Assembly: GCA_937991535.1 (NCBI GenBank)
Contig: CALKHN010000006.1
Span: 1-64,000 of the forward strand
Direction: 5' to 3'
DNA from: an uncultured Sphingobacteriales bacterium
GTDB lineage: Bacteria > Bacteroidota > Bacteroidia > Chitinophagales > Chitinophagaceae
DNA length: 64,000 nt
Shown here: positions 1 to 8,728 of the stretch, piece after piece
Position numbering within the stretch: the stretch's first letter is position 1
Layout of the letters: every line of letters starts with the position of its first letter
Program-made: the position numbers and the translations under genes
Notes under the pieces: generated by a model
Told to the model about the DNA's origin: nothing
Databases searched by the model: none
The model's input: the letters and a program-made list of their open reading frames with translations, nothing else

Positions 1-253
1 ATGGATATCCATGCATCTCCACTACAAACATGCGTCCGTATTCGTCTATCTCCATATCTACCGGCGAAGTAACCATCGGCTCGGCGGCGATCATTTCAAT
101 TTTAAATCCGTCTGCCACCTGCATGGTTGCCAGGGCATCTTCGGCCTTTACAGCACCGGATGACAAGTCTGTTGAACGTTGGGTACAACTTAAAGCGAGT
201 ACTAAAATTGAGAATAAAAAACAACTTAGCAGGGATTTGAAAAAATGAAACAT
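1..253 (-). CDS. Membrane-bound dehydrogenase (TIGR02604/PVC-type), N-terminal fragment
   Basis: Only the first 84 codons lie in the window; the gene runs off the left edge. The ATG at 253-251 starts a hydrophobic leader ending in ALSC (Cys23), which looks like a lipoprotein signal. After it comes DGFKIEMIAAEPMVTSPVD followed by DEYGRMFVVEMHGYP. That pattern is the start of the beta-propeller found in membrane-bound dehydrogenases of Bacteroidota and Planctomycetes (known family), which often go on to a HEAT-repeat and a heme-binding CxxCH domain; neither is visible here. It is the last visible gene of the minus-strand SusCD locus, 283 bp after the ceramidase-like gene. The function is inferred: an exported sugar or glycoside dehydrogenase, which would fit the GMC oxidoreductase in the same locus. 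Confidence 0.75.
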   Translation of the reverse strand, partial: MFHFFKSLLSCFLFSILVLALSCTQRSTDLSSGAVKAEDALATMQVADGFKIEMIAAEPMVTSPVDMEIDEYGRMFVVEMHGYP

Positions 254-316
254 AGTATTATGCTGAAATTTTAAAATTGCTACAGACAAATTTGACAATT
301 GGTATATTCTTTTCTT

Positions 317-486
317 GTTACTTTTTTCCGGAAAAAAGTAACCAAAAAGCCGCCGGAAAATAATTACGTCCATTTTCCGGAACGCCCTGATTTAGCTCCT
401 TTACTACCGTAGCTTCAACAACAGTACTTTCTATATAAACATAGCTGTACTGGTATTCCCGAAAGGGTGATTTAGCCAGTGGCGTT
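317..486. repeat. Nested-palindrome intergenic element (REP-like)
   Basis: The 283-bp gap between the dehydrogenase and the ceramidase-like gene is densely structured. Positions 317-342 are a perfect 26-bp palindrome with arms GTTACTTTTTTCC and GGAAAAAAGTAAC. Positions 353-380 form a second hairpin with a perfect 9-bp stem, CCGGAAAAT / ATTTTCCGG, and a 10-nt loop. Further on are arms CAGTAC / GTACTG and an outer pair AACGCC (381-386) / GGCGTT (481-486). The T-runs could also make the first palindrome a two-way terminator. Inference: an interspersed structured repeat of the kind seen in Bacteroidota genomes. Confidence 0.6.
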
Positions 487-536
487 TTCTTTGCGAATGT
501 TCCTCCTTTGCACGTTCTGCGTGAAATAGAACTATA

Positions 537-1949
537 CTATTTATTTTTCCGGGTAGACTTTTCTGTTACTACCTGCGACATCCTCATCTTTCCCTGCAGT
601 TGATCCACTACCGACTCGGTAAGATGACCTGCCGCACTGGGAGTAAATGTCGACACTGTTTCTACTTCATAACCGCCGTGTTTCCATTCTGCCGCGGTAG
701 GCAGATACCCAAACCACCCGTTGGTATAGCCGAAATAAAAAGTGTATGGAAAAGGAGACCGGCTGCGCACTTCATTAGCTACTTCACAAAACAACTCCAG
801 GGGAGCGCTCCAAATGGCAATATCTTTATTAATATTCAGGAAACGAACAGGAAGGCGAACGAGTGTATCGCCCGATTTGGTGATATCTGCGTATTTTTTC
901 AAATCAGCAGACCATGCCAGTCCCTGTTTTTTCGGCGTTTCTACCACTATTTCATCTGCCCGGAGCTTTACTTCATCAACCGGGTATTTTATTTTACTGT
1001 TTGCCTCTAATATTTTATCGCCCAGCAGTACCCGGAACTCGCCCAAATGGCCTGCCGCAGCATTGGGATATACGCTGTAGATAGGAGCCAGGTTGCCGGC
1101 AGCGCCATTAATAAAAAGCATGGGTGCGCCGATTTTTTCTTCTACATATTCAGCCACAACACCGGGAGCATCTCCACTAATCCTGAGGTTAGCCCCGCTC
1201 ATAACGGTGCCGTGTATGGGATAATTCGCAATCAGCACCATCGGTTTACCATCGGGCTTATCAATACGCAATAACCCTATACGTCTGTCTACCGGCCCAT
1301 CGGGATTCATACCCAGCGTGGCCTTACCATTCACATCAATTGCCCTTCGGTTCATATTAGCTTGCGAAAATCCCCAGCCCACACTCAGCCGGGCTTCAGT
1401 AAGTTTACTGCGTGCTTCGCCAATACCTTCCATCAGTTTCTGTTCAATCATTGCCGTATAGTCCGCGTCTACCGTATGTTGTATCCGGTCTCCCATATAA
1501 ACTCCATATAATCCCGTTTCGCCAAACTCCGGCGCAGAATGGGTATGCGTAACAGTCCACCATACGTTTAACGGGTTTATTCCGTATCGTTTATTCAGCA
1601 ATGCGGCCACCTTGTCATATTCCGAAGGGGAGTAAAGGCATACATCCGATGAAATGATATAAAATTGCGTTGTACCGTCATCAAGCGCTACTATTTTGTG
1701 GTAGATACGATCCAGCACTCCGTTGGATTTTCGCTCCTGGTATCCGAGCAGGTGTTGGGAATCGGCAGGCGTAATATCAATCTTAACAACGGCGGCTTTG
1801 AGCTGGGCATGGGTGGGAGAGGGCAGAATACATGCACTGCAGATGAACAGACAGCATATAGAAATATGTACACGCTTTTTCCATACCGGATATAAAATCT
1901 TTAGAATTGCCTTACCGGCTGTTTTACACTTATGCATTAAGATTACCAT
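537..1949 (-). CDS. Neutral/alkaline ceramidase-like secreted hydrolase
   Basis: A 470-residue exported protein with a leader of about 49 residues ending at THAQ; the CSAC at residues 37-40 could alternatively be a lipobox. An ATG four codons in (1937) is an equally good start. The mature part begins AAVVKIDITPADSQHLLGY, the typical opening of the neutral/alkaline non-lysosomal ceramidase N-terminal domain, and carries THTHSAPE (134-141), NYPIHGTVMSG and NGAAGN, which in the family supply zinc ligands and the active-site floor. It is shorter than full ceramidases (about 650 residues or more) and lacks their C-terminal immunoglobulin-like domain. In SusCD loci such proteins are probably amide or ester hydrolases rather than ceramidases. 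The substrate here is unknown. Confidence 0.85.
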   Translation of the reverse strand: MVILMHKCKTAGKAILKILYPVWKKRVHISICCLFICSACILPSPTHAQLKAAVVKIDITPADSQHLLGYQERKSNGVLDRIYHKIVALDDGTTQFYIISSDVCLYSPSEYDKVAALLNKRYGINPLNVWWTVTHTHSAPEFGETGLYGVYMGDRIQHTVDADYTAMIEQKLMEGIGEARSKLTEARLSVGWGFSQANMNRRAIDVNGKATLGMNPDGPVDRRIGLLRIDKPDGKPMVLIANYPIHGTVMSGANLRISGDAPGVVAEYVEEKIGAPMLFINGAAGNLAPIYSVYPNAAAGHLGEFRVLLGDKILEANSKIKYPVDEVKLRADEIVVETPKKQGLAWSADLKKYADITKSGDTLVRLPVRFLNINKDIAIWSAPLELFCEVANEVRSRSPFPYTFYFGYTNGWFGYLPTAAEWKHGGYEVETVSTFTPSAAGHLTESVVDQLQGKMRMSQVVTEKSTRKNK

Positions 1950-2196
1950 TTTAAATAATAGAGACGAAAGGTCTTCTTTATACCGACTATGTTTTCGGGG
2001 TGCCTTTCGAAAGTGTTTTCATTATTGCGTTGAATAGTCAATAAAATATTTTTTTCTCCACGCAATATAAATAACACCGCACCAGCTACAGATGTACTAT
2101 TTGACTGAGGTTTTATCAGTCGTATGATCGTTTAAGAGGGTTGAGATACGAAGACTTTTTTAATTTAAAGGCTCCCGATACTGCGCACCTCCTTTT

Positions 2197-3591
2197 TTAC
2201 ACTATTCCAGTTGAGTAGTATACTCCTATCACAAAAGCTACCGCTACCGTCTTGATGAGTGTCATCGCAAAAATATCACCATAAGACTGACGGTGTGTTA
2301 ATCCGGTTATTGCCAGTAAAGTGATAACGGCGCCATTATGTGGGAGCGTATCCATTCCGCCGCTTGCCATTGAAGCCACTCTATGTAAAACGTCTGGTGT
2401 AATTCCCACTTTGGCTGCGGAAGCCAGATATGTTTCATTCATGGAAGCTAGCGCTATACTTAATCCTCCGGATGCTGAACCAGTGATACCGGCTAAAGTA
2501 GTTATAGTAACTGCTTCATTGGCAAGGGGGTCTTTAATTACTGATGACAGGGCTTCATTTAAGAGTTTAAAGCCTGGCAATGCAGCAATAACCCCGCCGA
2601 AGCCATATTCTGAGGCGGTATTTAACGTGGCGAGCAATGCGCCTCCGATTGAGATATTAATCTGGTGTTTAATATTCATTTTTACCCGTTTAAAGGCCAG
2701 CAACAATACGGCGAGAATTCCGGCAACCAGCGCAGCTTCTACAGCCCAGATAGCTGCCATTTTTTGTACTTCTACAGGAGCTATGCCATCAATACCTAAT
2801 GCAGAAAAATCAAAACTTACTCCATAATTTTTGTTGATATAGAATGTGAATAATTTATTGCACACACCCACAAGCAGCAATGGCAGCACTGCCAGCAAAG
2901 CATTAGGAACAGCATCTGAAGCAATCTCATCAGGTTCGTTAATATGCCCTGTTCCGTATCCTTCTCCGGCACTTTTTGCTTTTCTTCTGCGCCACTCCAG
3001 GTACATCATACCCACTCCAAGAATAAACAGACCACCGATTAGTCCCAGCCACGGAGCCGCCCAGGTATTGGTTTTAAAAAAGGCCGTGGGTATTATATTC
3101 TGGATTTGCGGAGTACCCGGCAAAGCATCCATGGTAAAAGTAAAAGCCCCCAAGGCGATGGTTCCCGGAATAAGCCGCTTAGGAATATTAGATTTCTTAA
3201 AAAGCTCGGATGCAAACGGATATAACGCAAATGCCACTACGAAAAGTGAAACGCCGCCGTATGTTAGCAGAGCGCCTACTAAAACGATTGCCAGCATGGC
3301 TTTACTTTCTCCAACGGTATTAATGATAAAATGGGCAATAGATTTTGCGTAGCCCGACAACTCAATCACTTTTCCAAAAATTGCACCTAACACAAAAACA
3401 GGGAAATACAACTTTACAAATGTTGCCAGCTTCTCCATAAAAATACCGGAGAAAAAAGCAGGTACCCATGATGGATTGATTAAGCAAACTGCCAGTAAAG
3501 CAGTTAAGGGCGCAAATAGTATTACGCTAAAACCCTTATATGCAGCATACATCAGTAACAATAAGGGAAGGATTACAAAAAAAATCTCCAT
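2197..3591 (-). CDS. GntP-family permease (gluconate/sugar-acid:H+ symporter)
   Basis: A 464-residue integral inner-membrane protein with about 12 hydrophobic segments. The sequence shows GntP-family features: an early hydrophobic pair, the YGGVSLFVVAFALYPF stretch around residue 110, TMDALPGTPQIQNIIPT near 155, and SASGGLSIAL plus MASGGMDTLPHNGAVITLL toward the C-terminus. The family takes up gluconate, other aldonic or uronic acids, or small hydroxy acids with protons. It lies 31 bp downstream of the PHP-domain gene and 247 bp upstream of the ceramidase-like gene, all on one strand. With a gluconate-dehydrogenase-like pair in the same locus, import of an oxidised sugar acid is a reasonable inference. 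Its first codons are duplicated about 1.8 kb upstream. Confidence 0.88.
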   Translation of the reverse strand: MEIFFVILPLLLLMYAAYKGFSVILFAPLTALLAVCLINPSWVPAFFSGIFMEKLATFVKLYFPVFVLGAIFGKVIELSGYAKSIAHFIINTVGESKAMLAIVLVGALLTYGGVSLFVVAFALYPFASELFKKSNIPKRLIPGTIALGAFTFTMDALPGTPQIQNIIPTAFFKTNTWAAPWLGLIGGLFILGVGMMYLEWRRRKAKSAGEGYGTGHINEPDEIASDAVPNALLAVLPLLLVGVCNKLFTFYINKNYGVSFDFSALGIDGIAPVEVQKMAAIWAVEAALVAGILAVLLLAFKRVKMNIKHQINISIGGALLATLNTASEYGFGGVIAALPGFKLLNEALSSVIKDPLANEAVTITTLAGITGSASGGLSIALASMNETYLASAAKVGITPDVLHRVASMASGGMDTLPHNGAVITLLAITGLTHRQSYGDIFAMTLIKTVAVAFVIGVYYSTGIV

Positions 3592-3615
3592 AAACTACTG
3601 CACTAAAGAATGAAA
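3546..3615. repeat. 70-bp direct repeat, copy 1 (contains the GntP start)
   Basis: This stretch covers the start codon, about 15 codons and the leader of the GntP gene. It recurs at 5337-5405 in the same orientation with two substitutions and one missing A in an A-run (67 of 70 positions identical by eye). This is the functional copy. Confidence 0.85.
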
Positions 3616-3622
3616 TTAAAAA

Positions 3623-5210
3623 TTATCTTTCAATCCAGATTGGACTTGAGGAGGCTAAATGTTCATTTTTCAACGTTAATCGTACATAATACCAGGTTGG
3701 CTTACTGCTTCCTTTTTCCTGAAAATTCCATAATACTTTATCATCATTAGGGTGGAATTGCTTTACTACTTCACCGTCTTTTATTAATTCTATATTCAAA
3801 AATTTGATATTGCTTGCTACTACTATTTTAAAATTCAATTTTCCGGAGGATGAAATCACTGAACCCATTGGATGATCGTTGATAAAAAATTTTAGCCAGG
3901 TTCTGTTGTTGGTGGTTGCATATACTCTTCGGTTGTACAAAGCCCGGAACACTGATTCGCGGGTCAGATCTTCCGCCCATACACCGGTAAGTCCGGGTCC
4001 CAATTCTTCACTATAGCCCGGCGTTTTTTGAAGGGAATGCAAATGATCTCCCGGCCTTCCGTCATGGGTATCTCCGGTTCCGATCATTCCTGTTTTTATT
4101 CCTTTTTTCAAACCATCTGCTACAAAATTCCCCTCATTGGGTTTCTTAATTCTTTGGCTCTTGAAGATACGGCCGGGGCCAGAATCCATTTCGTGCGAAC
4201 CGCCATTATAGGTTTCCACAAGTCTTACCACTTCATCATCATATCTGTGATTCCAGTTGGAACCCCAACCTGCAGATCCGGGATGGTTGGCAATTACAAT
4301 ACCTCCATGTTCTTCGGTTATGGCAAAGAGTTTTTCCAGGGTATTCTGGTCGGGATCCGAACTTCTGAGTATCGGCCCGTCATTACCGGGATATATAAAA
4401 TTATGATGCCCGTATTTTCCTATTCCAAACTCCCTGCTCATACTCGTCCACTCACCTCCATTGAACGATACAAAACGGTGAGGTTCGTTAAACTGATTGC
4501 TTATGTGCTTAAAATATTCCCATTGTCCATTGCTTAATATTTCAGTATGATCCGTTAGTGCAAAAAAATCCAGAAAGGTTTCATCACGCGCAAACATTTG
4601 TAGCTCCTCCGGCGCCCTAACTCCATCACCGAAAATACTGTGACAATGCAAATCGCCCCAAAACAATTTTTCCTTAGTGCCGGAGGCATCTACATAAATC
4701 GGATTGCTAATACCCTCTGTACCTGTTTTAGGATCCACAACACGTACATATTTGAAGCCTGAAGAGCTAAAACTGAAATGCTCTAATCTCCCGATAGCCC
4801 TTTTACCATATAGGGTATTTCTCTTTTTTAAAAACGAAAAAGAAGAGAGTCCCTGAAAACCCTCATCTCCGGAAATTTTAACGCGGCCATCCCATTCGGG
4901 TAAAACGTTATCCATAAAGGTGGTTCCTCTCGAAGATTTATTGAACGGGCCGTCAATGGCGCCCTCCACTCTTTCCCAGCGTACTGCCCAATTGGTAAAA
5001 AAGGGCTGACATTTAATTTTGATACCAATGCTGAATTTTTCATTCACGCCAACACAGGATGGAGCAAAGACATCAATATCCGTTAATTCTCTTTCTTCCT
5101 CTTTGATTTATCCTCTCAGAATTCAACCGTTCACCCTGTAATGAATTTTTAAAAAACAAAGAGCCGCTTGTCAGCAAAGAGGTATTCCTGATAAAATTTC
5201 TTCTCTTCAT
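3623..5210 (-). CDS. PHP-domain/DUF3604-like protein, frameshifted near its start
   Basis: The catalytic part is open from a GTG at 5047 to 3623 (474 residues) and carries metallo-hydrolase signatures: WGDLHCHS, ALTDHTEIL, GGEWTSMSREFG, GHHNFIYP, VIANHPGS and GTGDTHDGRPGDH. In PHP/DUF3604 families the His and Asp residues bind metals. The reading frame stays open and protein-like upstream of that GTG (ELTDIDVFAPSCVG). In the neighbouring frame an ATG at 5210 opens MKRRNFIRNTSLLTSGSLFF, a Tat-type leader as found in many Bacteroidota enzymes. The two frames overlap only around 5086-5120 in a purine-rich tract; one extra base (or two lost) separates them. So the gene is either recently broken, recoded, or the sequence has an error here. 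The product would be exported and probably hydrolytic; the substrate is unknown. Confidence 0.75.
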
Positions 5211-5577
5211 AATTTTTAGGATTCCTATTCCACACAATAGTCTGATGACACTATTATTGAGTAATTTATTTTTTTAAATATGGAGGGTGACCTACCTTAT
5301 TCAGCTTAAAATTTAGATAACGATATAGTTAGTAATCATACATCAGTAACAATAAGGGAAGGGTCACAAAAAAATCTCCATAAACTACTGCACTAAAGAA
5401 TGAAAGTTAGATATTTTCGGACTGATCGGTTACTATTAAATGGCGTAGTTTTTTGTTGACAACGTGATGTTGCCGGGTTGATGAATTATTTATTTCCGGA
5501 TTCCACCATTCAAAATTGATTCAACTCGTTAATAATAAATATCATTCCTCCAAGAACCATGATGAAATACCCGATGA
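5211..5577. other. 367-bp gap: GntP relic and a short ORF
   Basis: No full gene lies between the PHP-domain gene and the deacetylase. The gap contains the second copy of the GntP-start repeat (5337-5405) and a 23-codon ORF overlapping the deacetylase stop (5510-5581). The rest is AT-rich, with nothing recognised. The relic suggests this gap once held more of a transporter gene. Confidence 0.6.
5337..5405 (-). pseudogene. Relic of the GntP gene start (direct repeat copy 2)
   Basis: Nearly identical to 3546-3615. It preserves the GntP start region, but loss of one A in the A-run changes the reading to MEIFL followed by a stop. Outside the repeat the sequences diverge completely: there is no further GntP sequence downstream and no PHP-gene end upstream. 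It is a non-functional fragment left by duplication plus deletion, or by recombination. The two copies are direct repeats about 1.8 kb apart and flank the PHP-domain gene. Confidence 0.8.
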
Positions 5578-5581
5578 TCAT
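5510..5581 (-). CDS. Possible 23-residue hydrophobic peptide, or end of a lost transporter
   Basis: The ATG at 5581-5579 overlaps the TGA of the deacetylase gene (ATGA), a layout typical of translational coupling. The peptide begins MIIGYFIMVLGGMIFIIN and ends ELNQF, so it is one transmembrane-like segment. It resembles the last helix of a symporter, which would fit with the nearby GntP relic as debris of a deleted transporter. It could also be a true small membrane peptide or chance. I cannot decide between these. Confidence 0.3.
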   Translation of the reverse strand: MIIGYFIMVLGGMIFIINELNQF

Positions 5582-6414
5582 TTTATAGGAATGGTTGAAA
5601 TATTTCTTTGATTTTGAACATATCTGGCAATTTCGCCCATAGGGGCAATCCAGATACCGTTTGTTGGATCTTGAACATATTCGATCAATCTCCTCAACAT
5701 TTCTACTCTTGTAGTTTGGCCTCCTGATCCACCTATCTCATGACCAGCTAGCACAAGCCAGGCTCCTGTACCCTTAGCGTTTTCTATTAGCGGCAAAATC
5801 TGCTCAAAATCTTTCCCATCCATTTCCATGCCAGTCAATTGTGCAAGATCGCAAAAAGAAGGGTCATTTGGCGTTTCATTTAGCCAGCCTCTGCCCGCTA
5901 CAAATAGCTCTGCTATCAATGGAACATAACTTTTTGTATTGGTTCCTCTTCCAATAAAAGTTGATCCGCAAGGGTAGGCAAAAACCGTTGATTTAACTCC
6001 CAATAGCGTTTCAAGCTGCCGATTGGCGTCCACTAACTCCTTTCTCATTTTCTCCATTGTATAATTCTCCAGCGCCCTTTCCCGCGACCAGGAAAAATTT
6101 CCAGAACAGGGGTGTTGCACCGTGTGGTTACCAATTTCATGTCCGTTTAAGGCTGCTCTTTTCCATTTATCTACTCTTTTTTCTGCATTAGAGGGTACTA
6201 CCACAAAAGTAGCTTTTACCCCATACTGGTCAAAAACCGGGATACCAATATCTACCTGACTGTTGCGACCGTCATCAAAACTAAGGGTTAGGGCCGCTCT
6301 TTTTCCATTAGGCCATTTAAATGGCTTTTCCTGGGCAAGGCTTTGGTACGTGCATAATATTAGAAAACTTAACAAAAAAAATATCAAAACCTGCTTTTTG
6401 AATATCGTTTTCAT
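5578..6414 (-). CDS. Secreted polysaccharide deacetylase (NodB/CE4 fold)
   Basis: A 278-residue protein from the ATG at 6414, chosen because it begins a clean signal peptide (MKTIFKKQVLIFFLL, cleavage near LAQ). The frame is open to an ATG at 6462 that overlaps the upstream stop as ATGA, so a longer, coupled start is possible. The NodB homology domain shows LTLSFDDGRNSQ (catalytic Asp-Asp), HEIGNHTVQHP (metal-binding His pair), YPCGSTF and LAGHEIGG. The family removes acetyl groups from sugars in the periplasm or at the cell surface. The deacetylase sits directly behind the double amidohydrolase gene in the FecI/FecR-controlled SusCD locus, so removing acyl decorations from the imported substrate is the likely role. 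Confidence 0.88.
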   Translation of the reverse strand: MKTIFKKQVLIFFLLSFLILCTYQSLAQEKPFKWPNGKRAALTLSFDDGRNSQVDIGIPVFDQYGVKATFVVVPSNAEKRVDKWKRAALNGHEIGNHTVQHPCSGNFSWSRERALENYTMEKMRKELVDANRQLETLLGVKSTVFAYPCGSTFIGRGTNTKSYVPLIAELFVAGRGWLNETPNDPSFCDLAQLTGMEMDGKDFEQILPLIENAKGTGAWLVLAGHEIGGSGGQTTRVEMLRRLIEYVQDPTNGIWIAPMGEIARYVQNQRNISTIPIK

Positions 6415-6458
6415 AATTATAAATTTTAAAATTCTACTTTTAAAAATTGAATTTAGCC

Positions 6459-8195
6459 TCATTTAAGGCTATATTTTAATAATATTCGTTTGAGGTTTTC
6501 CTTCAGAATCAATCGCTTTTCTTCAACACTTATCCTTGCAAACAGTATTGGGCCCAAATCCCATCCTATTGGCAGATCCAACAGATCTGTTCCAAATAAA
6601 AAGCGATCTGCACCAATTAATTTTACCACTTCTTCACAAGCACGGGGAGTTAATAACGGAACCGAACATATGTATAAGTTTGGGTACTTCTTCATTACAT
6701 CAGCATATGATATAGTAGTATGAGCCGTTACAAAACAGGCATTTGTATACTTTGATAACAATTTCTCCATTTGATCTGCTGAACCCCAAAAGTGATTGAT
6801 GATTATTTGATTGTGATCATGTGCCCATTGACATGCCACATCAATCAACTCGCCGTCAACCGGATAACCCTGATAGGTAGGAATAAGTTTTATTCCCCGT
6901 AATCCCATCTTATCTCCCCGTGTAAGCTCTTTAATCATATCTTCCTTCCCACGCAAAGGGTTCAACAAAGTAAATCCGATGAACCTATCTGGATTGGTTA
7001 AAACTGAGTCGGATACAATATCATTTCCAAATTTCTCATCACTATAAACACCGGAAAAACTAAATGCACATACCTTTTCGATACCGTAATAATTCAAATC
7101 TTCAACTATTTTGTTAATTTTTGAATTCGGTACATGATAATGAGCATTATACTCTCCCAGGTGTCCATGAACGTCATAGAAAGTCATATTTTTCGCCCTG
7201 ATACCAGTGCACCCATATTCTACGAATTCATCCTGCGGATTTGGAAAATTGACTTGTATCTTTGGAAGTGGACTATTCCAACCTAACAGCTTTCTCAAAT
7301 TCCCCCCGGCAATTCTCTTTTTATCAGCATCGCTAATTTGCGCTGTAGTAAGATTGACCAAAGTCATATGTTGTCCATATTTTGGCCAACCTGAGCCAAA
7401 AAGAAGCCGGTCGGATCCCCATTGTTCAGTTATATATTCGATTCCTCTATGCAGCCAATATGCACTGAGTTCTAAATGAAGGTTGGGACAACTGTCAAAG
7501 GCTTTGTAGAGCAACCGTTGAGATCGTCGGATTCGACCTTCGCTGATAATCACCGGTAAATTCGGCCATCTTTTGCATAAATCTACAACGCCATGCCAAT
7601 CTGTAGCATCTGAGCTACCTCTGCCATTGGCTTCCGTTGGATTGATAAATACGGGTATTCTGCGATTTGCAAATGGTTCAATCAATTTATCTATACACCA
7701 ATCAGATAAATTAAAGAAGTACTGATTGGGAAAAAGAAATAGAGCCCGAATGTTATTGGCTTCCATTTCCTGGACAAATTTCTCCGGCGACTTTCCGGTT
7801 TCTTCAAACAGGCTGGGAAGAGCAGACCAGGCTTTGTGTAAGCGGGGATTTGTTTTTGCTTTTTCCAATATTCGAAGATTCCCATCAAAAGGATGGTTTT
7901 CCCGGCTCAGGCTGTCAATAACCAACGCCTCAGAAATTCCATAATGATCCATTTCAGACAACAGATCATCTGCAGTGTGCAGCTCATCCGGCCCAAGTTT
8001 CAAATGGCGGCCAAGCATACAATTCGCATCAAACAAATTCCAATCTACTCTTTGATTGGTCACATCCAATTCTTCCTTCAATTGACCTGCCGGATTACTT
8101 CTTGCTACCAAATTATTAAAAGTTCCGGAAGTAATACCCACGCCTCCCAGTCCAGCCATTTTTAAGAAACGCCTTCGGTTCAGTTGATCATTCAT
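6459..8195 (-). CDS. Exported amidohydrolase with two tandem amidohydrolase domains
   Basis: A 578-residue protein with a Tat-type leader (RRRFLKMAGLGGVGITSG). The sequence reads as two amidohydrolase_2-like TIM-barrel halves. The first, about residues 50-310, opens with DANCMLGRH where the metal site HxH would be, then FLFPNQYFF, SEGRIRR and LLFGSGWPKYG, ending NLRKLLGW. The second, about residues 338-578, opens with DVHGHLGEYNAHYH, then GIKLIPTYQGYPV, NHFWGS, TAHTT and FLFGTDLLDLPIGWDLG, ending NLKRILLKY. The second half keeps the HxH and final Asp of the family, while the first has lost the HxH and may be structural or regulatory. The family hydrolyses or decarboxylates small cyclic or aromatic acids and lactones. 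It is placed 13 bp after the gluconate-2-dehydrogenase-like gene; lactone opening is possible. Confidence 0.85.
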   Translation of the reverse strand: MNDQLNRRRFLKMAGLGGVGITSGTFNNLVARSNPAGQLKEELDVTNQRVDWNLFDANCMLGRHLKLGPDELHTADDLLSEMDHYGISEALVIDSLSRENHPFDGNLRILEKAKTNPRLHKAWSALPSLFEETGKSPEKFVQEMEANNIRALFLFPNQYFFNLSDWCIDKLIEPFANRRIPVFINPTEANGRGSSDATDWHGVVDLCKRWPNLPVIISEGRIRRSQRLLYKAFDSCPNLHLELSAYWLHRGIEYITEQWGSDRLLFGSGWPKYGQHMTLVNLTTAQISDADKKRIAGGNLRKLLGWNSPLPKIQVNFPNPQDEFVEYGCTGIRAKNMTFYDVHGHLGEYNAHYHVPNSKINKIVEDLNYYGIEKVCAFSFSGVYSDEKFGNDIVSDSVLTNPDRFIGFTLLNPLRGKEDMIKELTRGDKMGLRGIKLIPTYQGYPVDGELIDVACQWAHDHNQIIINHFWGSADQMEKLLSKYTNACFVTAHTTISYADVMKKYPNLYICSVPLLTPRACEEVVKLIGADRFLFGTDLLDLPIGWDLGPILFARISVEEKRLILKENLKRILLKYSLK

Positions 8196-8208
8196 TTTTT
8201 CCTAATTT

Positions 8209-8718
8209 TTACCACGGTCTGACGCTAGTACATCCATCATATTTTCCAGGCACAGGATGGTATTTAAAGAATTGAGTTGCCCCGATCTCTGAGGATAAAT
8301 AAGCTGATACAATAAGATTTTTTAATGTTGTATAGCCTTTATATTCCTTCTCCATTTTAGAAATCAAATCCACTCTTTCTTTCTCTTTACATCTCAAAAA
8401 GATTCTGCCATAAGTACTGTTGCTAACGCTATTAATTTTCACCAGAATATCCTTGACTTCTCTTTTTTCATTTTCAGAATAGCAATCCTCAACAATAACC
8501 GCAATAAATTCGCCTACTTTAGCGGCTTTGGCTCCCGGTGTACCAGTAGCAGGGATTATTACCTCCCCAATCTCATTCATCAAACGAACTTCTTCCGTTG
8601 AAAACAGCGTATTAAATGAATGGATATCACCTCCACTACTACTAAATGGTAATAATAGCGTAAAGCCGATACCGCCCAGACTTTTACTTCCCGATATGAT
8701 AAATGATCTTCTATTCAT
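8209..8718 (-). CDS. Gluconate 2-dehydrogenase subunit 3 family protein
   Basis: A 169-residue protein with a leader beginning MNRRSFIISGSKSLGGIGF, a Tat-type start that is common in this family. The body shows LFSTEEVRLMNEIGEVIIPA followed by TGTPGAKAAKVGEFI and ends with FFKYHPVPGKYDGC, both hallmarks of the gluconate 2-dehydrogenase subunit 3 family (PF13618). Known members pair with a GMC-type FAD subunit and help its export or assembly in the periplasm. It follows the GMC oxidoreductase gene by 10 bp, so the two are almost certainly partners. Confidence 0.92.
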   Translation of the reverse strand: MNRRSFIISGSKSLGGIGFTLLLPFSSSGGDIHSFNTLFSTEEVRLMNEIGEVIIPATGTPGAKAAKVGEFIAVIVEDCYSENEKREVKDILVKINSVSNSTYGRIFLRCKEKERVDLISKMEKEYKGYTTLKNLIVSAYLSSEIGATQFFKYHPVPGKYDGCTSVRPW

Positions 8719-8728
8719 TCAGCTAAAT

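Noticed and set aside
30..248. Plus-strand open frame of 72 codons at the left edge
   Set aside because: It lies opposite the lipoprotein leader of the dehydrogenase, which has family sequence; the plus frame has no recognisable features.
2321..3352. Two long plus-strand open frames opposite the GntP gene
   Set aside because: They mirror a membrane-protein gene on the other strand and have low-complexity, non-protein-like composition.
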